64,000 bases of DNA, taken from the NCBI GenBank assembly GCA_009767595.1, contig VSDK01028387.1, positions 124,001 to 188,000 of the forward strand. The letters run 5' to 3'. The position numbers were made by a program, and so were the translations under genes. The DNA comes from Symbiodinium kawagutii (taxonomy: Eukaryota; Sar; Dinophyceae; Suessiales; Symbiodiniaceae). The notes under the pieces are model-generated. The model worked only from the letters and a program-made list of their open reading frames with translations, searched no databases and was not told where the DNA came from. The number at the start of each line of letters is the position of its first letter. Position 1 is the stretch's first letter. This document shows, piece by piece, positions 43,301 through 58,300 of the stretch.

Positions 43301-46300
43301 CGAAAAAACGATATAAGGAAAAAAAAACGATAAAAATACATACATGTCAAATAGATAGATAGACACATGTACTCAGATGGTGGCATTGGGACTGATTGTG
43401 ACGGGCCATTTGGGCACAGGCACGCCGCTTTTCATTCTTTTGCTGGAAGTCCGATTCACCCAGAAAAAACCCTCCAGACATAGAGGTCCTGAACGATAAC
43501 AAAACGATAACAAAACGATAACAAAAACAATAACAAATCGAACAAAATCCTCCTCCAATAGGCAGCTGACCATTCCTGGCCTTCATCCTTTCATGTTTTC
43601 AACCACCCCTAGCTATGTTGCATGTCTCAGTGTCTGCCTGCAAAAACATTATACGCCTTGCAGCAACTAATACTGAAAGATGCTGAAGTGGGCCCTGCTG
43701 TACTTGCAACAATCTCCTCGCTCTGGCTCGGAGGCTTCTTTGCACTGCAGCCTTTTTCCAACTAAATTGACATGTGATATATTGATTGGCTGAGAAGCTG
43801 ACACTTTACAAAACCTGTAATTGTCCAGCATCTCCTGGCATGCATAAAAGGACTCCGTTTTCTTTCAAATTCCCATCTGTTTGCCTGCCTTATCATTGGT
43901 TGCTAGTGCCAACCCCTATAGCCACAATAGACAAGCAAACATGTTGGTTATGTTGAAAGGCTAAAACCTGAAAAAAACGATAAAAGGAAAAAAAACGATA
44001 ACATGATTTGGCGAATAAGAAAAAGACACGGGGTTTTTATACAACCCCAAATAGTGTTTGAGTGCTATGTCAGCACGGACTTTTGTGTGCGCGAATTAAG
44101 AAATATACATGATTTGGCTTTATGAGGCTCATCAATACAACTGGTTTAGCAATACATATTGGAGTCTTTTATAGTCATGAGTGTCAGTCCCTGACATGAT
44201 ACTTATAACTTGTATGTTTCAATTCAAGCCACTTGCTGGATCAGTGAGATTGTATTGCAAGGTGGAGACCGAGCTGGTTCATGCTAGATACAGAGCTAGC
44301 CTATACTAGCTGGGTTGTAAACCAAGAATACATCTCTGATTGGTGGTTTTAAAATGTTTTAGATACATGTTTATTTTCCCCACTATTCGTTAACAAATGG
44401 TTGGTTGACTAATATTAATTCATGGTGGTGGTTCAACCACCAACCAGATCTATGTGTGGGGTCTCACCTCTCAAAGTCCGCAACAAGTGAATTGAAATCA
44501 TTCGGCTTCAGGATCTACTGGCATGGCTTAAACGGTTGACCAACTATTCCTGTTGAGGCACTTGGGCCCTTGTTCATGGCTTGGGTAGTTGCCAAGCTCA
44601 TTGATCATACCATTGTGTAGACCATCATTATCATAGTCTTCATTGTTTTCATCACGTTGATGTTCCTCTCATTTCAGGTTCATGTTCCTCTCATTTTATC
44701 ATTTTCCTCCTCATCCTCCGGCTCATCATGATCATTGTTCTTCATAAATGATCATTTCTCATCAATTTATCTAATGATCATTTCTCTTCGTCCTCCTGCT
44801 CATCCTCCTAATCCTTATCCTCATCATGATCATATTCTTTAGCCTTATCGCCATCATCGGCCTGTATCCTGCTGCTGCATTGTTGTTGGTGCCGACCGTC
44901 TCTGGGTAGCTGCCCAACCGCCCCACCATGTCATTGTTGCTGGTGCCTTGGGATAGCCCCAAACTAAGGATAGCATAAACCAAGCTACCTAGGATTATAC
45001 ACACTTATGGTAGTCAGTCATATCCCTAAGATGTTTGCTGATATCCCTTTCGTCACTTACATTACCAGTCCAGTGATGACTGCCTCATACTCTATCCTGA
45101 TTCTCCTTGGTCATATCCCCTGATTGCTAGGTCATACCCAAAGTTTGGTTGACTTCGTTTTAATCTTATCTTTCGGGATTTCGGGAAAGGTCATTTCCCC
45201 CTGGTGACTGGTAATTAGTTGGTTGGACAAACTCACCTCAAAGACATTTGTCCTCACCAAAAAGGAACTGTATTTTTCAATCTCAAACTCATCTCAGACC
45301 CATCTTTCGCGCCTCAAACTAATCCAAGAATCCGCCCAATCACAAGCGTAGTCCGTTCACCCTCATCACCAAATACCACCATGAACTACCGTTTGGACCC
45401 CCAACCGATAGTTACATGGTGAACATATTATCTATAGTTGATACATTGGTTCATACTTCAGTGGGTAGGCACCAGTGATGGTAGCTATAAACTGTGAAAT
45501 GGCGGAACTTAAGCAACTTATACCTACAAGGTGGGCCCTTTAACTAGCCAAGTTGGCACTCGTGTAACCACCCGCTGGGGACCCCCCTGATGTTCCACCA
45601 CTGCTGGCAGCACTGACCCATGCGATTTTCAGGATCGGTTCTGCGCGCGAGGCTCGTTTGGAGGCGACGACGTCACAACGGAGGGTGGCACGCGACGTGT
45701 GGTGAGCATTGATGGTATATGGCTATGAGGCAATACTTACCAACCAATTTCATGGGGGATAATGACCAACAACAACAAGGGAAACAATGATTAATGATAG
45801 GGGAACCAGGGGTACGGGGTTTTGACCCACAGCCCTATGGGTGTGTCTCAATTCACAGGGGTAACCCCCAAATCTTCCACTGATAATCATTGATGCGTAA
45901 CAAACCATCCATTTTTGGTGTCCCCAATTTCGAGGAATCCCCATATTTTGGTTCTTGTTGCTTGCATCTTCCAGTGTTGCATGGGTCATTCCAGCGCATT
46001 TGAAGCCTTCTTAACAGTCTTGACTGGTCGGGAGTTCAGACAATGAATGTACGCACTTCGATTGCCGTTTGAAGCCTGCAAGCCTAGATTGTGGGTGAAA
46101 GTGGAATGCATGTATGCCATCCCTCTTGAGAACTTGGGATACATTAGGAACCTGTTGTGTTGGGGAAGTGCAGGGGCATGGTAGCTAAAGGACTAGCACT
46201 ATGTACTTTCCAATTTGACGATGCTTTGGAAAATGAAAATGCACAGAGGACGGAAGGAACATCGTCCCGACGGTGCCTTTGAACTACTGCACGCCATCGG

Positions 46301-49300
46301 TCGGATTTATGGCAGCCCGGTCTACCATCAGCAGTGGAGATGTTGGCCTTCCCCGTCACGGCACGCCACACATACCAACAAAAAACCTGTATGCCTTGAT
46401 TTAAGAAAGTAGAGCCAACAATTAACTACTAGTTGATTTGACCGCTTAGTTGGAACCACTATTAATCATTATTAACCAATATTAAACCAGTTAACAAGAG
46501 AAGGACATAGAGTGGTTGACACATTAACCATTGTTTCTATTTACACAACCCGTATGAGTGTTTCTCAAGTCATAGGGGTAGCCCTAAATCATCCAGTTGA
46601 TTAATCACTTATAGGAATAACCCAACCATATCTTTGAGGGTTCCCAAACTGGCTTCAGAAATGACCATCTATAGTTGGTATATTCTCGACTGTTATTGCT
46701 TATTGTCCCCTATGATTATTCATTTACCATTGGTGAACCATGGTTTATTGATAATGAAATGATGATCATCATAAATCACGAACTACTACTAATCATTAAC
46801 CACATGTAGATCATATATAGACCATATATAGACCATATATAGACCATATATAGACCATATATAGATCATTTATAGATCATTTTGATCAGAATTAATCCAG
46901 ATTGATCATAGAAATACCTAGATACTAGTTGTTTAACCATTCTCATTGGTAAATGAATCTCCTATGATGAACCACCATTGACCACTATTAACCATTCGGT
47001 ACGTACCAATTGACTGTTTGTATCGCCTAGTATCGCTGGGACTTAAGCAGAACATTGGAAAAAAAGCACTCTTAAGCATTATGAACCACAATGGTTGAAC
47101 CACTACGAACCATTATTTACCACTATTAACCAGTTATAGTGCTTAAAACCATGGCAGAGATGGCTATATAACCTATTCATAGCTTAATGAATGGGTTCAT
47201 AACTATGTTCCAGCCATATAGTGGTTCATAGTGCTATAACCACTATGGTTCATAGTGCTACCACCACCATTTCACCACCATTTCACCACTATGAACCAAC
47301 TATTAGCCGCTATAAACCACCATTAACCACCATTTAACCACTAAATAATCACTAGAAACCATCGTTAACCACCATTTAATCACCATTTAACCACTAAATA
47401 ACCACTAAATAACCACTAAATAACCACTAAATAACCACTATGAACCACTATGAACCACTATCCATCATCTTTATCTCCGCCATGCCCCGCCTCCGGGTCA
47501 CCCACCGGCGGTCGGTGTCGCTTCACCCACCGAGGCGTCCTCCACGGCCGCGGTGCGGAAAGCGGAACAGCTCCTGAGGCCGCGGTCACCCGGGAGTGAT
47601 GCGCGAGCGGCGGGCGTTCCGTGGTCCAGATACGTTCGGAACTGCTTAGTGGTTAGTGATGGTACCGTGGTCAGTGAATAATGATATGGTTATACCATCA
47701 TTAATGATATGACCAGTATGAACCAGTGATAGTGGTTAGTTAATATGGTTTTTAACCATGGTTAGTTAATAATGATATGGTTCCATAACCATGGTTGATA
47801 ATGGTTTTAATTGATTATAATTAGATATTTATGAGTGGTAATATATAATAAGTTTTCAATGACCGTGGTGAATAATGGTTTTAATTGATAATAATTAGAT
47901 GTTTTTGATAAACCATGATAATATGGTTTTGACCATGGTTGATCATGGTTAGTTAGTGATGGTACGTGGTTTTGTTAACATCTGAATAGTGGCAATCATG
48001 TTGAATGATAGTGGATAAATAACTGGTTAGTGGTAATAATAGTGGTTTTTAATCATTAGCCAGTTTGTAATTTGGTTAACCATAATATGGTTATCACTGA
48101 TAATATGGCTATTATGGTCAGTGGTTAACCATGGTTGTGATAATATGGTTTCAACCATGGTTAATAATGGTTAGTTAGTAATGGAGAATATTGGATAGTA
48201 ATTAAGCGCAACGATCATGGCCAAACAACTGTTAGTGGTTGGTGGTTCTGAAACATTGAGCTAGTGCTTATACCTGGTTGTTAGAAACCCCGGATTCAGT
48301 GGTTTCTAGTGGTGAATGATTAAGTAATGATAGATAGTAGGGGATAAGCAACAAGAACGATTAAACAACTACTGGTTGATGGTTTTGAACATGTTTGTCC
48401 CTAGTAATCATTATTTTCATGGGGGTTCCAAGCTACCAACCAGAAAGCTTCACTGGCCCGGCTTTCCGCACCTTTTGTTACAATTGTGGTTGTTTGTTCG
48501 AATAGATTTCGGTCTATTGCACATGTTATTGCAGTGTTCCCGTCCTGCTACAACATCCAGTGTAGGAGCTCTCAATTTTCGCCATTGTTCACCGTTCATA
48601 TACCATTATTTCACCATTCTGAGCTCATAGTGAGACAATATTTTATCATCCATGCTCAACCATTAATTTCACTACGAGTCTTAAGAATTGGTTTGCTATT
48701 GTGAGCCATTGGTGAGCCATCAGCAATTCACCATATTCTGTTCAATCTAGATTATCAAAGATTATCCGGTGTCCTGCTCGGTCAACTGATTAATTTACTC
48801 TGACGAACCATAAATTGTCCATAATTATCCATTCATGAGCGTAAATTCCATATATGTCCATCAATGCTCAAGAATGGTTCATAATGATATTCCTTAGTTA
48901 GCCAATAAACAGAAATATACTCCGCACAAGCATGCCTTGAAACAATCCATACAGATCATTCTTTGTTTAAACCACTTTATTCCAAAATTTAATCCATGTA
49001 AATATAATCATAGTCTCAATGTTTCTTTATCAACAAAATATCAACTATTCATATCAACCGTTTATTACTGATTATTCAACCATATTAATGGCAATGGTCA
49101 ATTATCATTAATCAACAATATTTATCAATTCTCAACTATTTCTTTATCGTTGATGTGGTTTATTTATCCATTATTCATCATTTCAATTAATCATATCAGC
49201 CATTCATCTTTTTCACGGCATGAATTTTCAACCGCTGCCCCCCAGGTCTCGACCAGAGGACGAGCCAGTGCCGGTGCGGGGCCGGGAGACGGTGGTTCTC

Positions 49301-52300
49301 CCACGAGCGTGCCATGTGGTTTCCGGGAGATCATGGGACCCACCAACCTGGTTCTTGTTACGTGGTCCTTTTTCGGTTCGTGACATGTGTTGTTGTGAAG
49401 GCTCAGTAAGGTTGCGAAGTAGAATTTGATTGTCAAAAGCCATCAACTCACCATCAGTTGACCATCACAAACCATAGATGAACCATTGTCAGCCATCGTT
49501 GATCCGAACATCGTTGATTCAACAAGACACTTGCATCATGGACCTGAAGGAAACCATGCTGGGTGATGTATTCGGATGAGGTCTCTAATATCATTTCACC
49601 CCATTTTGCAATCTTTGAGATCACAGAAGTTTAAAAAAAAACAACATGTTCAAAGTTCAAAGTAGAACACATTTTGGGTTTGGATAGCACAAGTGTTTGT
49701 ATTACTCTGTATTGCCGTATCACCATTCAACATTCTTACTTGTGATGCTGGTTACTAGTGTACATATAAGTTTTTATAAACAACACCAATATTGGAATCT
49801 ATATGATATTTCATGTTGTTTAAATTACGTACTATAGCGTTAGTAATGCCACCAATATTGAAACAACACCAACATTGAAACTCACAGTGGTATCAATAAC
49901 AATAGGTGTCAAGACACCTGGTGGTCGTGGACGGGTCCCAGTGACGTGGTCGCAGGAGTCCACTCTCCCAGCGCCGCGGCAGGTCTTTGGGCAGTAGCGG
50001 AACGGTAGTGGTCGTTGCAGTGGTCTGAAATGTTCATTTCTTAGAATAGGGGACCTCCAAAATTGGATTGTTTCATTATTTAGTTCATTGTTTACTACTA
50101 CGAATTGTCAATATTGGATGATTTTTGGGTACCCCCATTTTGAGAGACACTCAAATGGTCATTGGTTTGGATAAACCGTGGAAATGGATGGTGAATTCAT
50201 GGTTAGTTGAATGACGGCTAGTGGTTATGCAAGATTTTTGGGTGTGAGGTGATGTCACCCAGAGAATGATCATAAATGAGATCATTATTTGTGCTCATTG
50301 TTATCACGGATTGAAACGCGCACCTATGCATTCCGGTTATTGATAGCGAAGGATATCGATCCACATTGTCTTACGACTCTGAGTGATAGTTGACTAAACT
50401 GATAGCTGATTCAGAACCATTGATGGTGAGCAGCAACCAATAGTGGCGTAATGCCCACCAACCACAGATTACAAATGTGAATCATGGTGACGACGCATGA
50501 TTAGCAAATTGGCACCATCAATAAGCATCTGATCATGATCAGATCAGTGGTTGATGATAAATCAGGGTCTATGATGCTTGTTTGAATGATGAATCTGCTC
50601 AGAACTAGAATCACTAGAATGACAATCCGAATCAACCCATGATTCGGAATCATTTCTCCTTGACTGGTAGTGTTTCAAGAATGGCTCCGCCGTTTACTTG
50701 TCATGCCTGGTAATATCATGATGGTGAGAAGTGACGAATCACTGCATCAACTCTCTACTGGTGATTATTATCGCCCATAACCAACCATTGAATGAAGCAG
50801 TACTTGATCACTAGTTGATCATGACTCAACCACCAATGTTAGCCATCACTTTCAAAATCATTATCCATCAGTTGACAATTGACTTACAATTCATTTAAAC
50901 ATTAACCAGCGATCAACTGACGGATAGTGGTTCTGAAGATTAATCAGTCACCATTTCAGCTTATTTGTTCATTGTCCATCAGTTGAGCTTATTGCTAATC
51001 ATTAAACTATCCATTCATCAATCCATTTGATCGTTCACTATCAACAATGAGCCCTTTAACAATTATCTCCTCAAATGATTTACCATTAACCATCATTAAT
51101 AGCCACCAGCTTTTGTTAATAGTTGCTTTTTAATTATTGTTAGCCATTAGCAAAACCCTTGGTTGACTACTAAAACCCTGGTTGGTTTTTATTAACATTG
51201 ACTTTATTAAACCCTGGTTAATTAATAGTTGATTAAAACAATAATCAAACCCTGGTTGATTGGTTAATGTAAACACCTGTTGATGGTGGCTATGAACCCC
51301 TGAAGCAACGAGCCAGCTCCAGGCCCTGGTGGCGGGCTCCCCATCGCGGGACATGGGACTCCTTCAGTCGCCCACATCCAGTGGAAGCCTCAGCGGCGGT
51401 GGAGAAGGCCGGTGAGAATGGCTATATGGCTATGGGTCAAGCTGTTAACCAACCAACCAATGGTTTAACGAGCTGGTTAATGGTTAATAATAGGGGATAA
51501 CAACTAGCAACTATAGGGGATACACCAGCTGTATATGGCTATGGGTCAATATTAACCATCAATATTAAGCAACAATAATGGGGAAAACTATGAACCAGTA
51601 TATGGCTATGGATGCAATGGGTTAATACGAATCAACCAACTAATGGAGGATTTACCAACAATAGTAAGGGAAAACAATGATTCATGATGGGAACCAGGGG
51701 TACAGGCTTTTGACCCACAGCCATATGGTGGTTTAGTCAAAATTGGTATAGCATTACTGATATGGCTATATTGTGGTTTAGTCAAAATTGGTAATTGGCC
51801 ATAAAATGGCTATATGGCTATATGGCGGTATCCCCAAATCTTCCATTGTTAGTCATTGCTATAGTTATAAGTCAACCATTTTTAAGGGCCCCCCTATTTT
51901 GAGAAACACCCGTATGCTGTTTTTTTTGAATTGGGAACCCAAAAAATTGGTTGGTTTATTGATAAACGATGATTAATATGGGATGATTCGGGGGTAGCCA
52001 TGGGTACCCCTATTTTGAGAAATACCCATATGGCTTTCCATAGTTGGGCAACCAATGGGTCGCACCAAAAAATTACTGGTTGGTGGATTGATTGACATGT
52101 TTTGACTAGTGATTATTGGTATGCTTCATAGGGGTTGAAGCCACCAACCAGATGATCATTTTGGTAGTAAAACATTAATTGGTTGACTGGGGGTCCCACT
52201 ATTTTGGGCACGTAACCATATCGGATATATATTTGGTCAATTGATGGCACATTGATGCATAATCAATGCTTCAAAGTGCTTATTTGATGGATGATAATGG

Positions 52301-55300
52301 TTGCTGGTGGTAAATTGATTGTTGACTCATGGTTGCTGAGTGCTTATTTCAATGATGGATACTTAGTGGTTGATTACGGAATGACTATAGATAAGGATGA
52401 ATAGTAGTGATTAGTGAGGGATAGTAATAGTTACCCGTCTATAACTAAAATCTGATTAATGATGGTGTACTTATAACCACCAGCTGTTCTTGTTATCGTG
52501 GTTAATCATTACTCAACCAATTTGGTGGTAGTTTGACGGTTCATAGTTCATAGTTTGGGAAGTCACTTGGCAGCGCAGTAGGCATTACCAATAGCGGTTG
52601 CATAACCAGGAATCATCGACTCTACCGTCACTGACAACCATTCATGGATAGTCATGAAATAGCAGACACCAACAATAACATGGAGATTTGATTGGATTTG
52701 CCACCAAGAACCACCGACTGACTTTGTCCCTAAAGTGGTTGGTACTCGGTTGAGTTCTACTCAGACTTTGCGGGAGGAAGATCCCTCGGGCCGCGGAACG
52801 GCTCATGAGACGGTTGGTTCTTGGGGTCCTGCCAGTGGCCCCAGGTAGTTCTATTCATATCAAGATGCAGATTCATGTAAAAGTCAACGCGCCAAATATA
52901 AGGTCTGAGCTGCCCAGCATGGTGGCAAATAGCCGATATTCGCAGTGGCATTGTAGGCGTTTGCTGATGATCAGCCCCCACCAGCCGCGACCCAGGCCCT
53001 GTTGGAATGGAGTTTCCTACGTCTCGGGCACAGAGATGGTGGGATCAGCATGTGGTACCGGATCTACCAGGGTGACCTTGAGTTGTGAGGTTATACCATG
53101 GTTACTACAGGGACTGAAACATTGTAGCACTTGTAGGTGAGTTGGTCGCCTGAAGTGGATAGGGTGCTCAGATTGGTTGATGGTGGGATGCCATGGAAAG
53201 CATGCTGATCTATTTTGATACACCACCAGATTTGGGGCATCACCATTCATGGACTGCTCATGACCGGTGGTTCACTGATCCTGGTGGATTAGGAGTCAGT
53301 TGGGATGTGGTAAGCGGACTTGTAGGGAAGATGGTGGATCCTCTTATGAAAGTCTCCCGTGGCACAGTGCATTGTAGTGGTTTCTGTTTGATGTTGTTTG
53401 ATGCTTTTTATGTGGACATGATCATAACCATCCCCCGGGACTGTTGCTCTAAAGAAGGTGGCCATTTGCGTTCTATAAATGGGGTTTCAAGTCCATTATC
53501 ATTCTACAATTTCTATACTTATTTCACAGACATGATATGTAGGGTTGCTACTGCGGTAACTTGTGTCATCAAGTCATCAAGGTTGATTGTATGTAACTTT
53601 CTACACAGATATTCAAGATGTTTTATCTTTGCCATTTGATGATAGTTTTGAGATTTTGATGGCCAAATTAATCATCCATGTCTTACTTGATAACATGTGA
53701 TACTGAGTTTGCCGACTGCTGAATTCAATCTCCACGCTACTTGTACCTTGCTTGGGTTGTAAGTCTTAATGAGTATCCCTTTGATATTCACGGCTTTGAA
53801 ATTTCATGCCACAAGCCAACAATAATCTACAGGGAAACGACCTTGCAACTTCAATGTTGCGGGTCCTGAACATGAGGGGCGTATACAGAGCTACTGCATA
53901 GGTTCTGTCCAGCATTCTTCAAACATGTGTGTATGGGCCCTGGCGGCGTAGTGTGCGGCGAGAAATTCAGTATAGCTTGACCATGAAATGACAGGCTGTG
54001 CTACTTGGAACCAACATAAGCAGCTTGGGTTGGACATCGGTAGTCATTTCAGTGGTCCATGTTTTGCAATTGACTGCGGCAAGATATCAGGTGTGCCGCT
54101 TGGATACACTAATATCAAACCAGCAACCATATCGTCAAAAACGCTTGGAGATGTTGGAAGTACACACTTAACCTCGAACTAGTGCGAAAACTTTGGCGCC
54201 GAGGCCGGTCCTCGTGCTTCAGGACAGGTATGGCTCTGCCAGCTGTGGCCAGTCCGGTTGTATATGGATACCGTTTTGTTTCCTGTCAGATGTGCTATGC
54301 TGTTAATGTTTTTGCGAACAATGCAAGGTATGACCCATGTCAGTCTATGCTGCCTTTCCGCAGCTCGAAATCACAAAGCTTAGGACCCTGCCTGATATAC
54401 GTAGGGTGAGTAGGGTTTGGAGGACTGGCATCTTGTAAGACTGCCCAAAAATGAAAGTCCGAACCTGGTGGGCCTAGTGGACCGTGACAATCATGGACTT
54501 TCTTCAAGCACAAGCTCTTGAAATTGTGAGGACCTGGTGACAAGAGAAGTTCCATCATCCCCCGTCGGCTCAGAGTGTCATTTTGTTTGGCTTGACCTGC
54601 AGGGTCCCGTGACCAACTATCCCAAGTCAATGGGTGGTGGTTTCTCAAGTCATTAGGGTACAACCCAAGTAATCCAATATTACCCATTGATAATAATAAA
54701 GCAACCATAACTTTGAGACACCCCTATTTTGACAAACCATAATACAGTAGTTGTTCAATTAACCATTGCTGTTGTTGGTTGTTGGTTATCCAAGATTATA
54801 AACCAATATGGGTCAAAACCGTGTACCCTTGGTTCCCCCATCATTCACCATGGTTTTCCCTATAGGTTGTTGGTTGTTATCCACCATTAGTTGGTTGGTC
54901 AATATTGACCCATAGCCATATAATCCCATGTGAAATCACCAGATGAACACCTCCGAAAAAAAGGGGAAAAAAGAAACCTAAAACCTAAAAAAAGACCTGT
55001 TTTACCTCCCTAAGAGTTGCTGATTGATCTGCCACTGGGAGGAGGGCAAGGAAGCGAGCAACTCGCCCCTCAAAAGGACCGGCCAGGGCTGACGCATGGG
55101 CGAGCCAGGCGAGACCGTTGACAATAGGAACAAACGACTGGTTGGTTTATGTAGACGTTTGTAGATATATGTTTTGTTTATGTTGGTTTTGTAGATGTTT
55201 GTGTCGATCTTTCTGTTAGCCTTTTGCTTGATTAGAAATGATTAGATTGTATTTGGGGTTCATGAAGTTTCGCATCACAAGCTGGTTCAGGTGGGTTACT

Positions 55301-58300
55301 GAAATCTATAGACATTAGCTGGCACAAGGATACTTGTATGCACCATCTGCAGTATGTATTACAATTCCAAATAATCATGTATAATGTCGTACTATATAAT
55401 TTAGTCAAAATTTTATATCCCAGGCTTGTCCATTTATTGACAACGACAGTCTACGGTCTAGCCCCACAGATGGGATGACTCCCGAAACTCCCGAATCCAT
55501 TGTCATGTTGTGGATAGCCTGGCAGTGTAGGCGCTTCACTTGGTGGCACCAGGTTTGAAGATCTATAGTTAACTAAGCATCGTACCCTATGATAAGGTGC
55601 ACTATGTAGAACTGGGTAAGCAGGATAGATCCATGGTTGGCTCCCTGGCACCTCAACTGGGATGGAAACCTACAAGAACTAGTCCAACCCCTATTGGCTC
55701 ACAACTATGGTAAATGTCACCAGTTGCTTACGCCGTTGCCTTCACCTCCGACTGACTCATGAGATAAGCTGATAAGCCGCTTGCTGCGAGGCATCATGAT
55801 TGGGTCGTCATCAACTCATAAGTGTAGGTGGCTCATGATGAGTTGATTACCCTCATTTGTGTATTCCCGGACTAATCTGTTTGGTGGTTCAATACATGTT
55901 TAATTTTCACTAAGTAGTTATTATTCAACAGCTGGTGAACTAATATTCTTCACAGGGGTTGAAACCACCAGCCAGTAGTTATTTGTGTCAATTGTTGGAG
56001 GACCATGAATCAGCTCATGCAGCGTACGCACCAACCACCCGCATCTGGTCCTGAAGTGATTTCCAAGTCGGGCTGCTAAACCACTTGGATGAAGCAGAAC
56101 CTTCATTCGAGCTGTTTGAGATACCTTGGTTGTCACACTTTCGTTGATTCAAAGTCCAGGTTTGTTGCCTTTTGCGGCCCTTGGGGCCCTTGGGGCCCTT
56201 GTCGTGGCTAGCGTCGGTGGCTGGCAGCAACGGATGCTGTTTGTAAATCAGACACGAATTCTTCTCACCAGTGTTTAGATCAGTCAGCCCCAAAATGTTT
56301 GTGAAACAAGTTGTGCCAGAATCAGGGATTTGTGTCGCTTCAGTTAGTTTAATGGTAAGCAACAGTTGACTAACATATTAGTTCAATAAGTCTGAACCGG
56401 TTGGTGGTTTTGATAAGGTTTAAATACGGTTCCCCAATATTTTGTATGGTTGGTTGGTTGACGTGAGCATGTTCTTTTTTTAACAAGAGTTGAACCCACC
56501 AATGAGACTTGCCATAGACACTGAAAGGGGTGCCACTTCAATGGCAGGTGCAGCTTACTTGGGGGTGCATCCTCACTCGGTATAAGCAGAAACTGACCAT
56601 GGTTCTAGGATATAACATGTTATATACCCCACCTTCTAAGGTCACTGACCATGGTGATACCCTGCCATGGCCCTCTAAAACCCAAAAAAGATAGGTTTTT
56701 ACCTCCAGAAAATGGGTCATAAGCATTCATAAACTATAAAAATGATGGTTGTCTAGTTATAATAACCTCCAAAAATATGATGGTATATCTCCAAGAATAT
56801 GGGTCATAAACTACAGAAATAATGGTTGTTACCCCAAACTGCGCATCCATTTGTAACCTCACCCAACTACGTCGCGTTGGAAACCTGGCTTTGCTTGAGG
56901 ATCAAACCCAAGGCGCGGCTGTTGCGGTGGCGTTGGAACTGCGAGCAGCCCAGGGCGGTTCATAGTTAAGAAGCAACCGAGTAAAAAGAAAAACACTTGG
57001 TTACAGTTTGCAATTGTAATGGTTTAGCAAGTAAGAATTAATAAGGTGAGTGATGGAACCATTAACAAGTAACAATTAATAAGGTTTAGTAATTAAAACA
57101 CCAAGTAACAATTAATAAGGTGAGTGGTGCATGGTTTGAAATTGTAATGGTTGATAATTCCAAAGGGTAGTAATAATTCGGAATTCTGATGATTGATCAC
57201 TTAATAAGCCATCCTAAAGGGTGCTTGCTCATCTAGAAAGCTGTATTAAGTACTTCCAAGAATGATTAATCGTTCTCCTTACCTTTTCTAGGTCAAGATT
57301 GTAGAATTTTGGCTTAAGTCTGTTGTGTGTGTGTCTATCATTGCTATTTCCCTTAAGGGATTGGTTCCCCTCCTCCGCTGTCTCTCGAAGAGATGATGGC
57401 GTGTGCACGAGAAGTGTGTGGCCCTCCTTGAACTGGGCTCCATGGTGTTAATAGCGGTAAACACTCGAGCAACCAAGGTTGATTGAAAGTGGTTCATGAT
57501 GTTTGTAGTGATGATGAGTGATGATTATGATTCGTAGTGGTCAGCAGTAGTTTAATGACGCTTATGGAGGGTTTTTAGTCCTTTGGTTTGCTGAACGTTA
57601 GAATGTATTAGAATATGGGAATGGGTGAACACCAATTGATTTGCCATCTAATTGGCATTGGTGGTTGGTTAAAACCATGTGTTGTTGTCCAATATCTGGA
57701 ATGGTTGGTTGGTGAGCTGAGATTTTCCATAGCGGTTGGAACCTTCATAAATGTGAAACTGAAGCAACATCAAAACGCCGTCACTGAAATGGCGCCCTAG
57801 AAGATTGTTGGAAACAATTGAGGGTCTGCAACCCTTCCCGCTAAACTGTTCTGGTGCATGATGTTTCACAGACCAGGTATTTTCAAAGTCATGGAATCCG
57901 ACTATGAGTCAAAGTAATTTTTGTTTCCCATCTATCCATTGATGCCCCAGTTCTGAACTGAGTTTTACACCATCGTCACTGGATCCACAGTGTTTCGGAA
58001 TGGTACCACCACTCGGAGTTTACATGCATTTCACAAATTTGGAGCTGCTTCTGGAAAACAAATGAAAACCACAAACATCCACACTTTGTCGATCAATCCA
58101 ATGATGTTAAGAATATCTCCAACAAATAGCCATGAAGTGACATCCACAAATGTCACTATCAATCACTATCAACCCAGAGCGAACCACGTTTCACCTGCAT
58201 GTTCACTGAGCTACGCGGGAGCAACTATCCTTGTTTCAGGTTCAGACTTTCCTAGACGCCACTCCTATAGGACTGGGCTCGGGCTGTGGATGGTAGCGGG

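Larger units (their letters stand above)
55130..56899. other. Intron-like stretch
   Basis: No exon seen. It holds two family C elements (55878-55977 and 56397-56506) and a three-fold cttggggcc tandem at 56175-56205. Confidence 0.45.

Noticed and set aside
53193-53639. 148-codon plus-strand frame
   Set aside because: No motif, intron-like base composition and no splice or start context; length alone is not support.
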